A DNA stretch of 64,000 nt, taken from Serratia sp. Ag1. Its GTDB lineage: Bacteria > Pseudomonadota > Gammaproteobacteria > Enterobacterales > Enterobacteriaceae. This document shows positions 24,580 to 34,205 of the stretch, one piece after another. Under the pieces are notes generated by a model, which worked only from the letters and a program-made list of their open reading frames with translations, was not told the origin of the DNA and did not search any database. Position 1 is the first letter of the stretch. Every line of letters starts with the position of its first letter. Both the position numbers and the translations under genes were made by a program. The stretch lies in the NCBI RefSeq assembly GCF_000743355.1, contig NZ_JQEI01000016.1:62001-126000 (forward strand), given 5' to 3'.

Positions 24580-26055
24580 CTACTTCGTTATGATATCCAC
24601 ATCAGGTATATTCTTGCCGCTTGCAGCGACCTTGCTTTTAATTAATGCATACAAACAGAAGGCACTAATAACGCCGACAAACCAGGAAACCCGGGACAAG
24701 GGCTCCAGGATGCTGATAAACTTGCCCCCCAGAGAAAGTACCACCGCGACTAAAGTCACAATAAAGGCTACGCTGTTAAAACCATTTTCGTAATATTTAT
24801 AGTTGCCTGGTTCTGTGTATAAGGTGTCCAGATTAATGTCACTGCGTATCACAATAAAGTAGTGCGCCATCATTACCCCAATAACCGGCCCCAGAATCCC
24901 ACCAATCACATCAAGAAACAGATAAATACTTTCCTGATTCTCCATTAATTTCCAGGGGCAGATGATGAGGCTGATAATACTGGCGATGACGACCCCATTT
25001 TTATAGGTCAGCTTCTTGGGGGCAATCGCCGCGATCTGGTAACCTGCCGGAATAATATTACCGGTTGCGTTGGTTGAAATCGTGGTCATCAAGATAACCA
25101 ATACCGCAAACACCGAAGCAAAAACGCTATCCCATTTTTGTACGATATCCAACACGTTCCACGTATCAACCCCGTAATGGATGCTGGCTCCGGCTAAAAT
25201 ACAAACGCTGGCAACGGCAAAGAGCAAGTAGGCCACCACCAAGCCCAACGTTTGCCCGACAGCCTGTTGCTGGAAGCTTTTGGCATATTGGGTGAAATCG
25301 GATGCGCTGACCGCAGGTGCGGCCCAAACTGCCACTACCGCATTGATCACAACCAGAAACATAAAGCCGCTATTGCTGGTGATATCCGTATTTGCGGGGA
25401 CATAGGCAATAATATTGCTCAACCCGGCGAGTGAGATGGCCCAGATCGCCATGCCACCAAATACGACGTAAATACAAGGGTTAAGGATCGCGGTGAATTT
25501 ATTGAGAATGCTCCCGCCGCCTAAACCGATAGCCACGTTAACCGCCCAGAAAATCAGGAAAGCGATCAACCCCGGCAGGCTGATCCCCAGCAGGCTGAAA
25601 TCGCCGCCTAACGTCAGGAACTCCGGCCACAGTTTGCCGAGTAGGATTAGAAAAGCCAGCGAACCGGCATAGCACTGCAGGCCAAACCACATGATAGCGG
25701 CCACACAGCCTCTGAGGATCCCCGGCAATAACGCTCCACGAACGCCATAAGATGCCCGCAGGAGCATGGCGAAAGGAATGCCGTATTTTGACCCTGCCGC
25801 ACCGTTCATCACCATGACAAAAGCGATAACAAAAGCACTGAGGATAATCGCCGCCATAATACTGACGGTAGAAAGGCCCAGAATAAAAAAGCCCCCCACG
25901 GCAACATAGTTGGGGACGTTATGCACAGAACCCATCCAGAGAGTAAAATAGTTAATTGCTTTCCAGGTTTTCTTGTCCGTCTCTTTCGGGAGAAGATCTT
26001 CATGATAGCCACGCTGTTGGTATTTCTCTCGCTGCTTGCTGCTGATAGATTCCAT
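24580..26055 (-). CDS. allW: AllW (YbbW), NCS1 allantoin permease
   Basis: 491 residues (E. coli 484) with about 12 membrane segments. NCS1 hallmarks are NYFTLWMGSVHNVPNYV, GAAGSKYGIPFAMLLRASYGVRGALLPG, WFGLQCYAG, NKFTAILNPC, WAAPAVSASDFTQYAKSF and GNIIPAGYQIAAIAPKKLTY. It is the probable allantoin importer of the inner membrane. Downstream follow allB and ybbY. Upstream, 302 bp separate it from glxR, so it may have its own promoter, whereas in E. coli the cluster is read from gcl. Confidence 0.92.
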   Translation of the reverse strand: MESISSKQREKYQQRGYHEDLLPKETDKKTWKAINYFTLWMGSVHNVPNYVAVGGFFILGLSTVSIMAAIILSAFVIAFVMVMNGAAGSKYGIPFAMLLRASYGVRGALLPGILRGCVAAIMWFGLQCYAGSLAFLILLGKLWPEFLTLGGDFSLLGISLPGLIAFLIFWAVNVAIGLGGGSILNKFTAILNPCIYVVFGGMAIWAISLAGLSNIIAYVPANTDITSNSGFMFLVVINAVVAVWAAPAVSASDFTQYAKSFQQQAVGQTLGLVVAYLLFAVASVCILAGASIHYGVDTWNVLDIVQKWDSVFASVFAVLVILMTTISTNATGNIIPAGYQIAAIAPKKLTYKNGVVIASIISLIICPWKLMENQESIYLFLDVIGGILGPVIGVMMAHYFIVIRSDINLDTLYTEPGNYKYYENGFNSVAFIVTLVAVVLSLGGKFISILEPLSRVSWFVGVISAFCLYALIKSKVAASGKNIPDVDIITK

Positions 26056-26357
26056 GACAAGTCCTTCTTATTTTTAATAAGAAAATCGATTAAGTGAGTT
26101 TTTCTATCATTTACCTAAAATAGCCCACTGACATTTTTAGAAGCAGGTAGCACCTGAAAGCCATTCACAGCCTTGAGCATTAATAATTTAACTTGATAGA
26201 GAAAATACCAATATGTGCAGTAGTGTGAGCCAATTAAAAAAATAATATGCCAGGTGGCCTGCGATATATCGGGATCTATACCCTGTATACTTCAGGTTGC
26301 TTGGGTGTTCTGTTATCTACCAGCAACTAGAGTTATGCAGAGTAGAGATCCCACGCT
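26056..26357. other. glxR-allW spacer with a decayed repeat
   Basis: 302 bp without a gene. Positions about 26277-26350 keep traces of the palindromic repeat (ACTTCAGGTTGCTTGGGTG, GCAACTAGAGTTATGCAG). The AT-rich part (26090-26260) may hold an allW promoter. E. coli has the small ybbV gene near here; no counterpart is seen. Confidence 0.5.
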
Positions 26358-27239
26358 TTAGCCAGATATTTTATGGTTGCCCATGATCTCCAACGCCTGA
26401 ACTAAAGCGGAATGGTCCAGATCTTTGGCGCCGTTGGCAGCACAAAGGTTAAACAATTCCTGGCAAGAGGCCGTATTGGGCAAACTGAGGGCCAGAGACT
26501 TCGCTCCTTGCAGCGCAAGGTTGAGATCTTTTTGATGCAAAGAGATACGGAAGCCGGGTTCAAACGCCCGCTTGATCATCCGCTCGCCATGCACCTCCAG
26601 AATGCGCGAAGAAGCAAAACCGCCCATCAGTGCTTCACGCACCCGCGCCGGATCGGCACCGGCTTTGGAAGCAAAGATCAGGGCTTCAGAGACCGCCTCA
26701 ATGGTCAGCGCCACAATAATCTGGTTGGCAACTTTACAGGTCTGGCCGTCGCCATTGCCGCCAACTAGCGTGATGTTTTTGCCCATCAGCGCCAGTAAAG
26801 GCTTCACGCGCCCGAATATGGCTTCGTCACCGCCGACCATGATAGTCAATGAGCCCTGTTTAGCCCCTACTTCGCCACCAGAAACCGGTGCGTCGAGGTA
26901 ATCGGCACCCAGTTGGTTGATCCGTTTGGCAAATGTTTTGGTCGCCAAAGGTGAAATAGAACTCATGTCCACCAGGATTTTGTTTTTAAGCGCGGCTTCA
27001 GCGCAGCCATTGGCAGCAAATAACACTTCTTCAACCTGTGGCGTATCCGGCACCATAATGAAGATAATATCTGCCTGCTCGGCCACCTGTTTGGGGGTGG
27101 CGCAAGCTATTGCACCTTTTGCCAGCAATTCAGGGGGAACCTGGCTCAGCGTATTGGCATATAACTGGTGGCCACCCGCCATTAACTTTTCTGCCATCGG
27201 GGTGCCCATGATCCCTAAACCGATAAAGCCTACTTTCAT
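26358..27239 (-). CDS. glxR: GlxR, tartronate semialdehyde reductase
   Basis: 293 residues of the 3-hydroxyacid dehydrogenase family. The Rossmann loop GLGIMGTPMAEKL (residues 7-19) binds NADH, DAPVSGGEVGAK is the substrate loop, and NGDGQTCKVANQ carries the catalytic Lys. It reduces tartronate semialdehyde to D-glycerate. It lies 10 bp after hyi in the gcl-hyi-glxR operon. The glycerate kinase gene glxK that follows in E. coli is absent from this window. Confidence 0.94.
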   Translation of the reverse strand: MKVGFIGLGIMGTPMAEKLMAGGHQLYANTLSQVPPELLAKGAIACATPKQVAEQADIIFIMVPDTPQVEEVLFAANGCAEAALKNKILVDMSSISPLATKTFAKRINQLGADYLDAPVSGGEVGAKQGSLTIMVGGDEAIFGRVKPLLALMGKNITLVGGNGDGQTCKVANQIIVALTIEAVSEALIFASKAGADPARVREALMGGFASSRILEVHGERMIKRAFEPGFRISLHQKDLNLALQGAKSLALSLPNTASCQELFNLCAANGAKDLDHSALVQALEIMGNHKISG

Positions 27240-27249
27240 GATATTTCCC

Positions 27250-28029
27250 TCAATGTTGATATTTCTTTATCCACGACATCCCGGCAACCGTCGTGGTGGC
27301 GGGCTTATATTCACAGCCGATCCAACCGCTATAGCCCATGTTGTCCAAGGCGCTAAACAGATAGTCATAGTTGATTTCACCGGTGCCGGGCTCGTGCCGC
27401 CCTGGATTGTCGGCAACCTGGATATGCGCTATTTGCTTGAGCAGTTTCTGCATGGTTTGGGTGAGTTCACCCTCCATACGTTGCATGTGGTAAATATCGT
27501 ATTGAATAAACAGATTAGGGCTATCAACCCAATCCATCAGCTCTAATGCCTGGGTTGTCGTTTGCAAATAGAACGCTGGCATGTCGTATTTATTGATTGG
27601 CTCAACCAAGAAGCGAATATTCGCTTTCGCCAACTCCTTGGCCGCATAGCCCAAATTAGCCACCACAATTTCATCGGTTTTATGCCGCGCAACGGTGTTA
27701 TCCGGGTTGCCAATCAGGCAATTGATTTGCGCACATCCTAAGCCCTGGGCATATTCAATCGCTAAACCTACGCCATCGCGAAACTCGGATTCGCGCCCAG
27801 GCAAACAGGCGATGCCCCGCTCACCTGCTGCCCAATTCCCCGCAGGCAGGTTCTGCAATACCTGAGTTAATTGATTTTCCTCCAGAGCATTTTTCAATGT
27901 CTGTAACGGATAATCGTAAGGGAACATATATTCTATCGCCGCGAACCCTTGTTCTTTGGCACAGCGAAAACGCTGCAAAAAGTCCACTTCGTTGAATAAC
28001 ATTGATAAATTAGCTGAAAACTTCGGCAT
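27250..28029 (-). CDS. hyi: Hyi, hydroxypyruvate isomerase
   Basis: 259 residues, a TIM-barrel isomerase of the xylose isomerase-like superfamily. Motifs are MPKFSANLSMLFNEV at the start, FLVEPINKYDMPAF with a metal-binding Glu, QYDIYHMQRMEG, HIQVADNPGRHEPGTG and GCEYKP. It interconverts hydroxypyruvate and tartronate semialdehyde. The ATG at 28029 follows TAGGGGAACAATT. It starts 10 bp after the gcl stop. Confidence 0.93.
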   Translation of the reverse strand: MPKFSANLSMLFNEVDFLQRFRCAKEQGFAAIEYMFPYDYPLQTLKNALEENQLTQVLQNLPAGNWAAGERGIACLPGRESEFRDGVGLAIEYAQGLGCAQINCLIGNPDNTVARHKTDEIVVANLGYAAKELAKANIRFLVEPINKYDMPAFYLQTTTQALELMDWVDSPNLFIQYDIYHMQRMEGELTQTMQKLLKQIAHIQVADNPGRHEPGTGEINYDYLFSALDNMGYSGWIGCEYKPATTTVAGMSWIKKYQH

Positions 28030-28039
28030 AATTGTTCCC

Positions 28040-29821
28040 CTAACGATAATTGAAATAACTGACTGCGGTCGGGGCGTCTTCTGGTGACTCGGCAACAGGT
28101 TCAAATTCATTAACGTTGTCCAATTCTGTCCCCATTGAGATGTTGGTCACCCGTTCGAGAATAATCTCCACCACGACTGGAACCTGATGCAGACGCATGA
28201 GTTCTTGGGCCTGTTGGAACGCCGGGCCAATATCTTCCGGCTTAAACACCCGGAGAGCCTTGCATCCCAAGCCTTCAACCACTTTGACGTGATCAACACC
28301 GTACTCACCAATTTCTGAGTTATTGATGTTTTCAAAAGAGAGCTGAACGCAGTAGTCCATGTCAAAACCGCGTTGTGATTGGCGGATCAACCCCAGATAG
28401 GCGTTATTCACCAGCACATGGATATAAGGCAGCTTGAATTGCGCCCCTACCGCCAGTTCTTCGATCATAAACTGGAAGTCATAGTCACCGGACAGCGCAA
28501 TGACTTTGCGTTGCGGATCAGCCGCACACACGCCAAGGGCCGAAGGAATGGTCCAGCCTAATGGGCCCGCCTGACCCGCGTTGATCCAGTGACGTGGTTT
28601 GAAAACATGCAGCAACTGGGCAGCAGCAATCTGCGAAAGCCCAATGGTGGTGACATAGCAGGCGTCACGGCCAAACGCCCGATTCATCTCCTCATAAACA
28701 CGCTGCGGTTTGACCGGCACGTTGTCGAAATGGGTTTTGCGTAACAGGGTTTGTTTGCGCTTGAGGCAGGTTGCTGCCCAGGATGACCAGTTTGGCAAAC
28801 TGCCTTGATCGGCCCGCTCACGCGCTCTGTCCAGCAACATCTGCAAGGCCGTTCTGGCATCTGAAACGATGCCAAGATCCGGGCAAATCACGCGGCCAAT
28901 CTGGGTTGGTGCAATATCGATATGGATGATTTTGCGGCCTGCGACGTATTTATCCACTGACCCCGTGTGGCGGTTGGCCCAACGGTTACCGATGCCCAAT
29001 AACAGGTCTGAATCCAGCAGGTTGGCGTTACCATAACGGTGTGAGGTTTGCAGCCCAGCCATGCCTGCCATTAAGGAATGATCGTCCGGAATGCAGCCCC
29101 ATCCCATCAGCGTTGGGATCACCGGCACGCCGCACGTCTCTGCCAACTGTTGCAGCAAATCGGCAGCATCGGCGTTGTGGATGCCACCACCGGCAATGAT
29201 CAGCGGTTTCTGTGCTGCACACAGCATGTCCAGGGCTTTGTCGATCTGCGCCTGAGTGGCGGCTGGCTTGTCGGCACCCAAAGATGAGTAGGTTTCTGGA
29301 TCAAATTCGATCTCGGCCATTTGCACATCGTAAGGCAGATCGACCAGCACCGGGCCGGGGCGGCCTGAGCGCATCAGGTAAAACGCCTGTTGCAAGACGC
29401 GGGGAACCAGTGCAGGTTCCAGCACCGTCGTGGCCATCTTTGTGACGGGCTTCGCGATGGATTCGATATCAACCGCCTGGAAGTCCTCTTTATGCAGGCG
29501 TGCGCGCGGTGCCTGGCCGGTGATACAGAGAATGGGGATCGAATCGGCAGAGGCGGAATAAAGCGCAGTAATCATATCCGTCCCGGCAGGCCCGGAAGTA
29601 CCGAGGCACACGCCAATGTTACCGGGTTTGGCACGGGTATACCCTTCTGCCATGTGAGAAGCGCCTTCAACATGGCGAGCCAGATAATGTTTGATGCCCC
29701 CATGTTGGCGCATGGCGTTATAGAATGGGTTGATCGCAGCGCCTGGCACGCCAAATGCGGTCGTTACGCCTTCTTTTTCCAGTACATACATTGCCGCATC
29801 TACCGCTCGCATTTTAGCCAT
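28040..29821 (-). CDS. gcl: Gcl, glyoxylate carboligase (ThDP enzyme)
   Basis: 593 residues, the E. coli length. The ThDP-binding motif [17 protein letters not shown]...NNAYLG is present, as are [11 protein letters not shown] and [14 protein letters not shown]. As known for this enzyme, the usual catalytic Glu is replaced by Val51 (ARHVEGASH). It joins two glyoxylates into tartronate semialdehyde with loss of CO2. TAGGAGAGTATCAG fixes the start. An AllR operator lies 18-34 bp upstream of the start codon, so repression should be relieved by glyoxylate or allantoin. Confidence 0.96.
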   Translation of the reverse strand: MAKMRAVDAAMYVLEKEGVTTAFGVPGAAINPFYNAMRQHGGIKHYLARHVEGASHMAEGYTRAKPGNIGVCLGTSGPAGTDMITALYSASADSIPILCITGQAPRARLHKEDFQAVDIESIAKPVTKMATTVLEPALVPRVLQQAFYLMRSGRPGPVLVDLPYDVQMAEIEFDPETYSSLGADKPAATQAQIDKALDMLCAAQKPLIIAGGGIHNADAADLLQQLAETCGVPVIPTLMGWGCIPDDHSLMAGMAGLQTSHRYGNANLLDSDLLLGIGNRWANRHTGSVDKYVAGRKIIHIDIAPTQIGRVICPDLGIVSDARTALQMLLDRARERADQGSLPNWSSWAATCLKRKQTLLRKTHFDNVPVKPQRVYEEMNRAFGRDACYVTTIGLSQIAAAQLLHVFKPRHWINAGQAGPLGWTIPSALGVCAADPQRKVIALSGDYDFQFMIEELAVGAQFKLPYIHVLVNNAYLGLIRQSQRGFDMDYCVQLSFENINNSEIGEYGVDHVKVVEGLGCKALRVFKPEDIGPAFQQAQELMRLHQVPVVVEIILERVTNISMGTELDNVNEFEPVAESPEDAPTAVSYFNYR

Positions 29822-29838
29822 CTGATACTCTCCTAATA

Positions 29839-29855
29839 TTGGAAAATTTTTCCAA
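29839..29855. promoter_or_regulatory. AllR operator upstream of gcl
   Basis: TTGGAAAATTTTTCCAA is a near-perfect palindrome matching the known E. coli AllR box and almost identical to that at 31424-31440. Its place just before gcl agrees with AllR repression of the gcl operon. Confidence 0.85.
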
Positions 29856-29941
29856 AATAAAAATGACTTCAAAAAAACCCGCTAGGTGGATAAACGCGGG
29901 GATCTCAGCCTGTAGGCGCTGCTGCGACTACAGGTCTTGCT

Positions 29942-30766
29942 TTAAAGGTTCTCTCTTTTACTGCGCGAATCGCCCAGGGCGGCGCTAATGTCGCTGGCCG
30001 CATCACGTACCAGTTCGCCCAACTCCTCAAAACGCTCGCTGCTCACGCGCGAACTTGGCCCTGAAATGGAGATCGCGGCAATCACGTTATTGTTACGGTC
30101 AAAAATCGCCGAGGCCAGGCAGTTCAAACCCAACGCATGCTCTTCGTCATCAATGGTGTAACCCTGTGACAGCGAGCGGGCGAGATCTTTCTGCAACAAA
30201 TTCAAACTGGTCAGTGTTTTCGGGGTGAAGGAATGCAACCCTGAACGCACCACCAGATCCAGCATTTCTTCTTCCGCCAACGGGTAGAGCAACGCTTTAC
30301 CCGCACCTGAAGCATGCAGAGGCAAGCGGCTGCCCAGTGGGGCACACATGCGTACCATCGCCTGACATTCACACTGGCGGATCAGCACAGCATCAACATT
30401 ATTCCTGATTGCCAGGTTGGCCGTTTCGCCAGACAGGAGCATCAAGCGCCGCATATAAGGGCCTGCCACGGAGACCACATCTCTGTCGTTCATGTAGGTC
30501 GAACCAACAGTGAACGATTGTATGCCGATATGCCACCAGCCCAGTTGTGGATCCTGGAAAACAAACTCGGATTTCTCTAATACTTTCAATGTCCTGAATG
30601 TTGTCGACAGCGGTAAAGCCAACTGCTCGGATAACACGGAAACAGAGGAGCTACCACCGGCATTCGCCAGAAACTGCAGGATTTCCAGCCCACGCTCCAA
30701 TGCTTGCGCGCCTTTTTTCACCCCCGATTCTGTCGTTGGTCTTCCTTTTCTGCGTAATTCGTTCAT
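29942..30766 (-). CDS. allR: AllR, IclR-family repressor of the allantoin regulon
   Basis: 274 residues (E. coli 271). N-terminal winged HTH ([33 protein letters not shown]), C-terminal IclR effector domain ([40 protein letters not shown]). It binds the boxes at 29839 and 31424 and is released by glyoxylate; allantoin acts as a co-repressor in reports on E. coli. AAGGAAGCCTGA precedes the ATG. It lies between allA and gcl as in E. coli. Confidence 0.94.
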   Translation of the reverse strand: MNELRRKGRPTTESGVKKGAQALERGLEILQFLANAGGSSSVSVLSEQLALPLSTTFRTLKVLEKSEFVFQDPQLGWWHIGIQSFTVGSTYMNDRDVVSVAGPYMRRLMLLSGETANLAIRNNVDAVLIRQCECQAMVRMCAPLGSRLPLHASGAGKALLYPLAEEEMLDLVVRSGLHSFTPKTLTSLNLLQKDLARSLSQGYTIDDEEHALGLNCLASAIFDRNNNVIAAISISGPSSRVSSERFEELGELVRDAASDISAALGDSRSKRENL

Positions 30767-30842
30767 TCAGGCTTCCTTCATTTAGCTCAAGGTTTGGCTT
30801 TCTACCCGCTATAATAAACAGCCTGTACAGTTGGGGACAGCG

Positions 30843-31334
30843 CTATCCAAGGATAACTCGGCAAGGCTCTGGTAATTGGCTGACAACGCAGTTGTCTGCA
30901 CCCCCACGATCGATGGTGAAAAAGTCGGTAACCTGACCAAAGGCAAACAAAGGGTGATGCCAGACGTTGCGATGATAATTCACCCCTTGCCGACCATTGG
31001 TGATAAACGCGCGCAACGTGTTAACCGGGATTTCATCACCTTTTCCCGCTTCGGCGACAATCACCACGAAACGCTCGCCATTCATCGGGATAAAAGCCTG
31101 TGAAGACAGGGGATGCTTTTCCAGCACTGAAAACTGCATCGGCATATCACAAGGTTCTGAGCGGTTGATGCTGGCCAGTACCCGATGACCATCAGAGACT
31201 TCGATTTTGGCAAGATCATGATATCGCGCCGTTTTCCCATCATTGATATGGAAAAATGACGATCCTTCGGTTTGCAGCACATCACCATAAGGGGCAAAGG
31301 CTTCTGGTGTGAGCTCAACGGCAATTAAATCCAT
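30843..31334 (-). CDS. allA: AllA, ureidoglycolate lyase
   Basis: 163 residues (E. coli 160), a cupin-fold enzyme with [40 protein letters not shown] and [13 protein letters not shown]. It splits S-ureidoglycolate to glyoxylate and urea, the branch point leading to Gcl. TTGGAGAAACAG fixes the start at 31334. It is read leftward, divergently from allS, with an AllR box between. Confidence 0.94.
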   Translation of the reverse strand: MDLIAVELTPEAFAPYGDVLQTEGSSFFHINDGKTARYHDLAKIEVSDGHRVLASINRSEPCDMPMQFSVLEKHPLSSQAFIPMNGERFVVIVAEAGKGDEIPVNTLRAFITNGRQGVNYHRNVWHHPLFAFGQVTDFFTIDRGGADNCVVSQLPEPCRVILG

Positions 31335-31678
31335 CTGTTTCTCCAACATTATTTCCGGAACAACATGACAAACTGACTGATACCCACACTTTAAACAGGT
31401 CATCTGGAATTTAAAAGTTAAATTTGGAAAATTTTTCCACAATATGATCGCTCGCACAATTGGCGGTTTAAGTCATTTAAAATCAGTAAGTTAAAATATA
31501 ATAAAGTCGGTGTCGGTTATTTAACAAAATAGTTACTTAGTCATTTTCTAACGCTGAACGCGGGCAAAGTGTGATCGGAGTCATGCTGTACCGTTTTATG
31601 ACTAACCCGTAAAAGGTAAGAGCCGTAAATTATTCCGTATGGCACAAGAAATGTGGTAGTACTTTGTGAGGAATCATC
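31335..31678. other. allA-allS divergent control region
   Basis: 344 bp without a gene. It contains the AllR box at 31424-31440, about 90 bp upstream of allA. The 31440-31600 part is AT-rich and likely holds both promoters. No repeat copy is present. Confidence 0.6.
31424..31440. promoter_or_regulatory. AllR operator between allA and allS
   Basis: TTGGAAAATTTTTCCAC differs from the gcl box in the last base only. AllR represses both allA and allS in E. coli from the same relative site. Confidence 0.85.
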
Positions 31679-32593
31679 ATGCTGGACCAGGAAACCATTC
31701 GTTCGTTTATCAAAGTGGCAGAATGTCAGAGCTTTTCACGCGCTGCCGAATTACTGCACAAAACTACCGCCACCATCAGCTATCGCATCAAAGCATTGGA
31801 AGAAAGTATTGGGACCTTGCTGTTTATTCGCACGACCCGCAGTGTCAATCTGACCCCGGCCGGTGAATATCTGCTGGAACGCTGTAGTCAGTGGCATAAC
31901 TGGCTCGTTTCTATGCCCGATGAGCTGCGGCAAATCAACGATGGGGTGGAACACCAGGTTAATATTGTGTTCAATAACCTGCTCTATAACCCGGTGACCG
32001 TTGCCCAATTACTGGCTTATCTGCAGTTACGCTACCCGTTTACCCAGTTCCATATTTCGCGTCAGGTCTATATGGGGGTATGGGATGCTCTGTTGAATGA
32101 GGATTGCCATCTGGCTATTGGAGCGACGGGTAATGAATCGTTGGAAAATACCATTAACGTATTGCCACTAGGCAAAATTAACTGGGTATTTGTCGTCGCA
32201 CCGCATCACCCGCTCGCTAATGTGCCTGAACCGTTGCTCGAGGATCGGTTGCGACTTTATCCGGCAATTAACGTTGAAGATACCGCCCGCCATCTGGCTA
32301 AACGCATTGCCTGGCTACTCGCTGGTCAGCATGAAATTAAGGTGCCGGATCTGCATACCAAACTGGAATGCCATTTACGCGGGGTGGGGATCGGTTTTCT
32401 GCCGCATACGCTGTGTCAGCCTTATCTGGAGAGTGGGGAACTGGTACAGAAAAAGACCAAGCACCCGCGCCATCCATCAACCCTGTCACTGGCATGGTCA
32501 AGCCAGCGGAGTGGCGAGGTGGTAAAAAGCATCATTGCGTTATTCCAGGCCAGTGACCCGCTGATCGCAGGTTTTACGCTCCCCTTGGATTAA
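31679..32593 (+). CDS. allS: AllS, LysR-family activator of allDCE
   Basis: 304 residues (E. coli 308). N-terminal LysR HTH (ETIRSFIKVAECQSFSRAAELLHKT, TISYRIKALEE), then a periplasmic-binding-protein-like effector domain. GAGGAATCATC precedes the ATG. It activates allDCE when allantoin is the nitrogen source under anaerobic conditions. Outermost gene of the cluster, as in E. coli. Confidence 0.92.
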   Translation: MLDQETIRSFIKVAECQSFSRAAELLHKTTATISYRIKALEESIGTLLFIRTTRSVNLTPAGEYLLERCSQWHNWLVSMPDELRQINDGVEHQVNIVFNNLLYNPVTVAQLLAYLQLRYPFTQFHISRQVYMGVWDALLNEDCHLAIGATGNESLENTINVLPLGKINWVFVVAPHHPLANVPEPLLEDRLRLYPAINVEDTARHLAKRIAWLLAGQHEIKVPDLHTKLECHLRGVGIGFLPHTLCQPYLESGELVQKKTKHPRHPSTLSLAWSSQRSGEVVKSIIALFQASDPLIAGFTLPLD

Positions 32594-32629
32594 CCCTGTG
32601 CTTTGCCAGCACGATCGGTTGCCTAAGCG

Positions 32630-32664
32630 GGAATTAAAACACTCCTCTCACGCAGGGAGAGGAG
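32630..32664 (-). terminator. Terminator of the small membrane-protein gene
   Basis: On the minus strand CTCCTCTC-CCTGCGT-GAGAGGAG (8-bp stem) is followed by TGTTTTAATT. It lies 13 bp after the stop at 32677. Confidence 0.65.
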
Positions 32665-32676
32665 GCTGACGGTTGT

Positions 32677-32766
32677 TTACTCTTTCTTCTTGCCAAAGAT
32701 CTTGATCAACGCACCGACGATCAGGCCAACCGCAATGCCGGTTAAAATCCAGTCGATAATACTCAT
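32677..32766 (-). CDS. 29-residue single-span membrane protein, unidentified
   Basis: Sequence begins MSIIDWILTGIAVGLIVGAL and ends IKIFGKKKE. A strong ribosome site (GGGAG, 7 nt before ATG), one continuous hydrophobic helix of about 18 residues with Gly spacing (GIAVGLIVG), a positively charged KKK tail and its own terminator support a real gene. The C-terminal charge predicts N-out/C-in or a cytoplasmic tail. It starts 38 bp after the alcohol dehydrogenase stop, in the same direction, so the two may be cotranscribed. I do not recognise a family. Confidence 0.7.
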   Translation of the reverse strand: MSIIDWILTGIAVGLIVGALIKIFGKKKE

Positions 32767-32804
32767 GTCTTTGCTCCCGCTATTTTATTGATCTGATTAT
32801 ATAA

Positions 32805-33932
32805 TCATTCAATCGGGAACGCTCCTTCGATCAGCCATCGCCGCTGTTGTTGCGAATAGTTGACCCAGGCGTTTTTGCTGTTGGACTTCTCCAGAACGAT
32901 GGTCAGTTCATCGTGGCTGAGTGGTAAATCGTTCTGCCAGAATGGCACGATAGCGTTGCGGGTGATGAAATCGATCAAGAAATGCGCCGGGCTGCCCTGT
33001 TCTGTCGGGAACAGGCGGTACGCGAGTTCTGCCATTAATGCACGTTGTTGTGGGTGCTCACTTTCATTAAGCAATTCCAGAAAGGGCAACAACAGGCAAC
33101 CGCATATTTGGCCGTGGTGGTAGTTACGCAGCGCCCCAATCTCACCCGCAATGCCGTGGATCACCCCGAGCCCAGCCGTACTCAGCGTCAAACCCCCAAG
33201 GTAGGAAGCCTGCATAATCGCTTCCCGCGCTTCATCACTGTGTTTCAACATCGGCCAAGCGCTGAGGAAATGCTGGATACCCGCCAGCGACAGAGTGCGT
33301 GACAGGCTGCTGGCCGTTTTGGACAGATAAGATTCAAGCAAATGTGTGAAAGCGTCGAGGGCGCAATAGGCCAGCACATCGTCTGGGGCTCCTTCCAACA
33401 GGGCGGGATCGAGGATCGCCACTTGAGGGACAAAGTTGTGGTGGCGCAATGAGGCTTTCACTTTGGCAAACCGGGTGTCGGTGAGCACAGCGTTTTGCGT
33501 TGCCTCGCTGCCTGTCCCGGCGGTGGTAGGAACGGCGATCACCGGCAGCGTCGCACCGCTGATTGGGCTATCACCGACTTTTTCCATATAGCGCAGCGTT
33601 GGCAGTGGGTGTTCGACGATCGCAGCAAAGGCTTTGGCGGCATCCAGCACGCTGCCACCACCAATCGCTACCACCCTTTTTACCTTGCCCCGCCAGCGGG
33701 CCACCCAGACATCAATCTCCTGTGGCGAAGCCTCATGGCTAACAATTTCACTGCCAACCAACAGCGGCGTCAGCGTATCTGCCAGTGACGAGTAAACGGA
33801 ACCGGCCAGAAATGAACGGCAGGTGAACAGCAACGTCGTTTGGGGCTCGGCCCGCAGCAACGGGAGCAGTTGCTGAATACTCCCCTTGCCGAAATAGGTC
33901 TGTCGGTTAGCAATGATCTGGCTGGTTGTCAT
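32805..33932 (-). CDS. Iron-containing (type III) alcohol dehydrogenase
   Basis: 375 residues. NAD(P)-binding GGGSVLDAAK (about 91-100) and TTAGTGSEAT (136-145) are present. Predicted metal ligands are Asp193, His197 (LDAFTHLLESY), His259 (VIHGIAGEIGAL) and His272 or 273 (YHHGQ). The substrate is not evident; enzymes of this type reduce short aldehydes or ketones, or act on polyols. AAGGAGAGAAC precedes the ATG. It is divergent from the LuxR-type gene and followed by the small protein. Not part of the E. coli all cluster. Confidence 0.87.
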   Translation of the reverse strand: MTTSQIIANRQTYFGKGSIQQLLPLLRAEPQTTLLFTCRSFLAGSVYSSLADTLTPLLVGSEIVSHEASPQEIDVWVARWRGKVKRVVAIGGGSVLDAAKAFAAIVEHPLPTLRYMEKVGDSPISGATLPVIAVPTTAGTGSEATQNAVLTDTRFAKVKASLRHHNFVPQVAILDPALLEGAPDDVLAYCALDAFTHLLESYLSKTASSLSRTLSLAGIQHFLSAWPMLKHSDEAREAIMQASYLGGLTLSTAGLGVIHGIAGEIGALRNYHHGQICGCLLLPFLELLNESEHPQQRALMAELAYRLFPTEQGSPAHFLIDFITRNAIVPFWQNDLPLSHDELTIVLEKSNSKNAWVNYSQQQRRWLIEGAFPIE

Positions 33933-34205
33933 GTTCTCTCCTTAGACTCAGGTTTATCTGAAAATCACAGCTTAATTCAGCCGTTAACAGTGAACTAACG
34001 CTTTTTCATGTGCTAACTCTTAATTGTTAATATGTTAAATGTCACCCTGGGTCATGTGAATCAAACTTGTGATTTGTTTAACATGTAAACAGTCCCGGCC
34101 TTGCATTCTTGCCGGTTGAATGCTTTTTATAGGTGAGAGGCCACAGTCTGGCATTTGGCGTTGGAATAAACTGATTATTAATTTATTAATAATTTGGGGG
34201 CGGGG

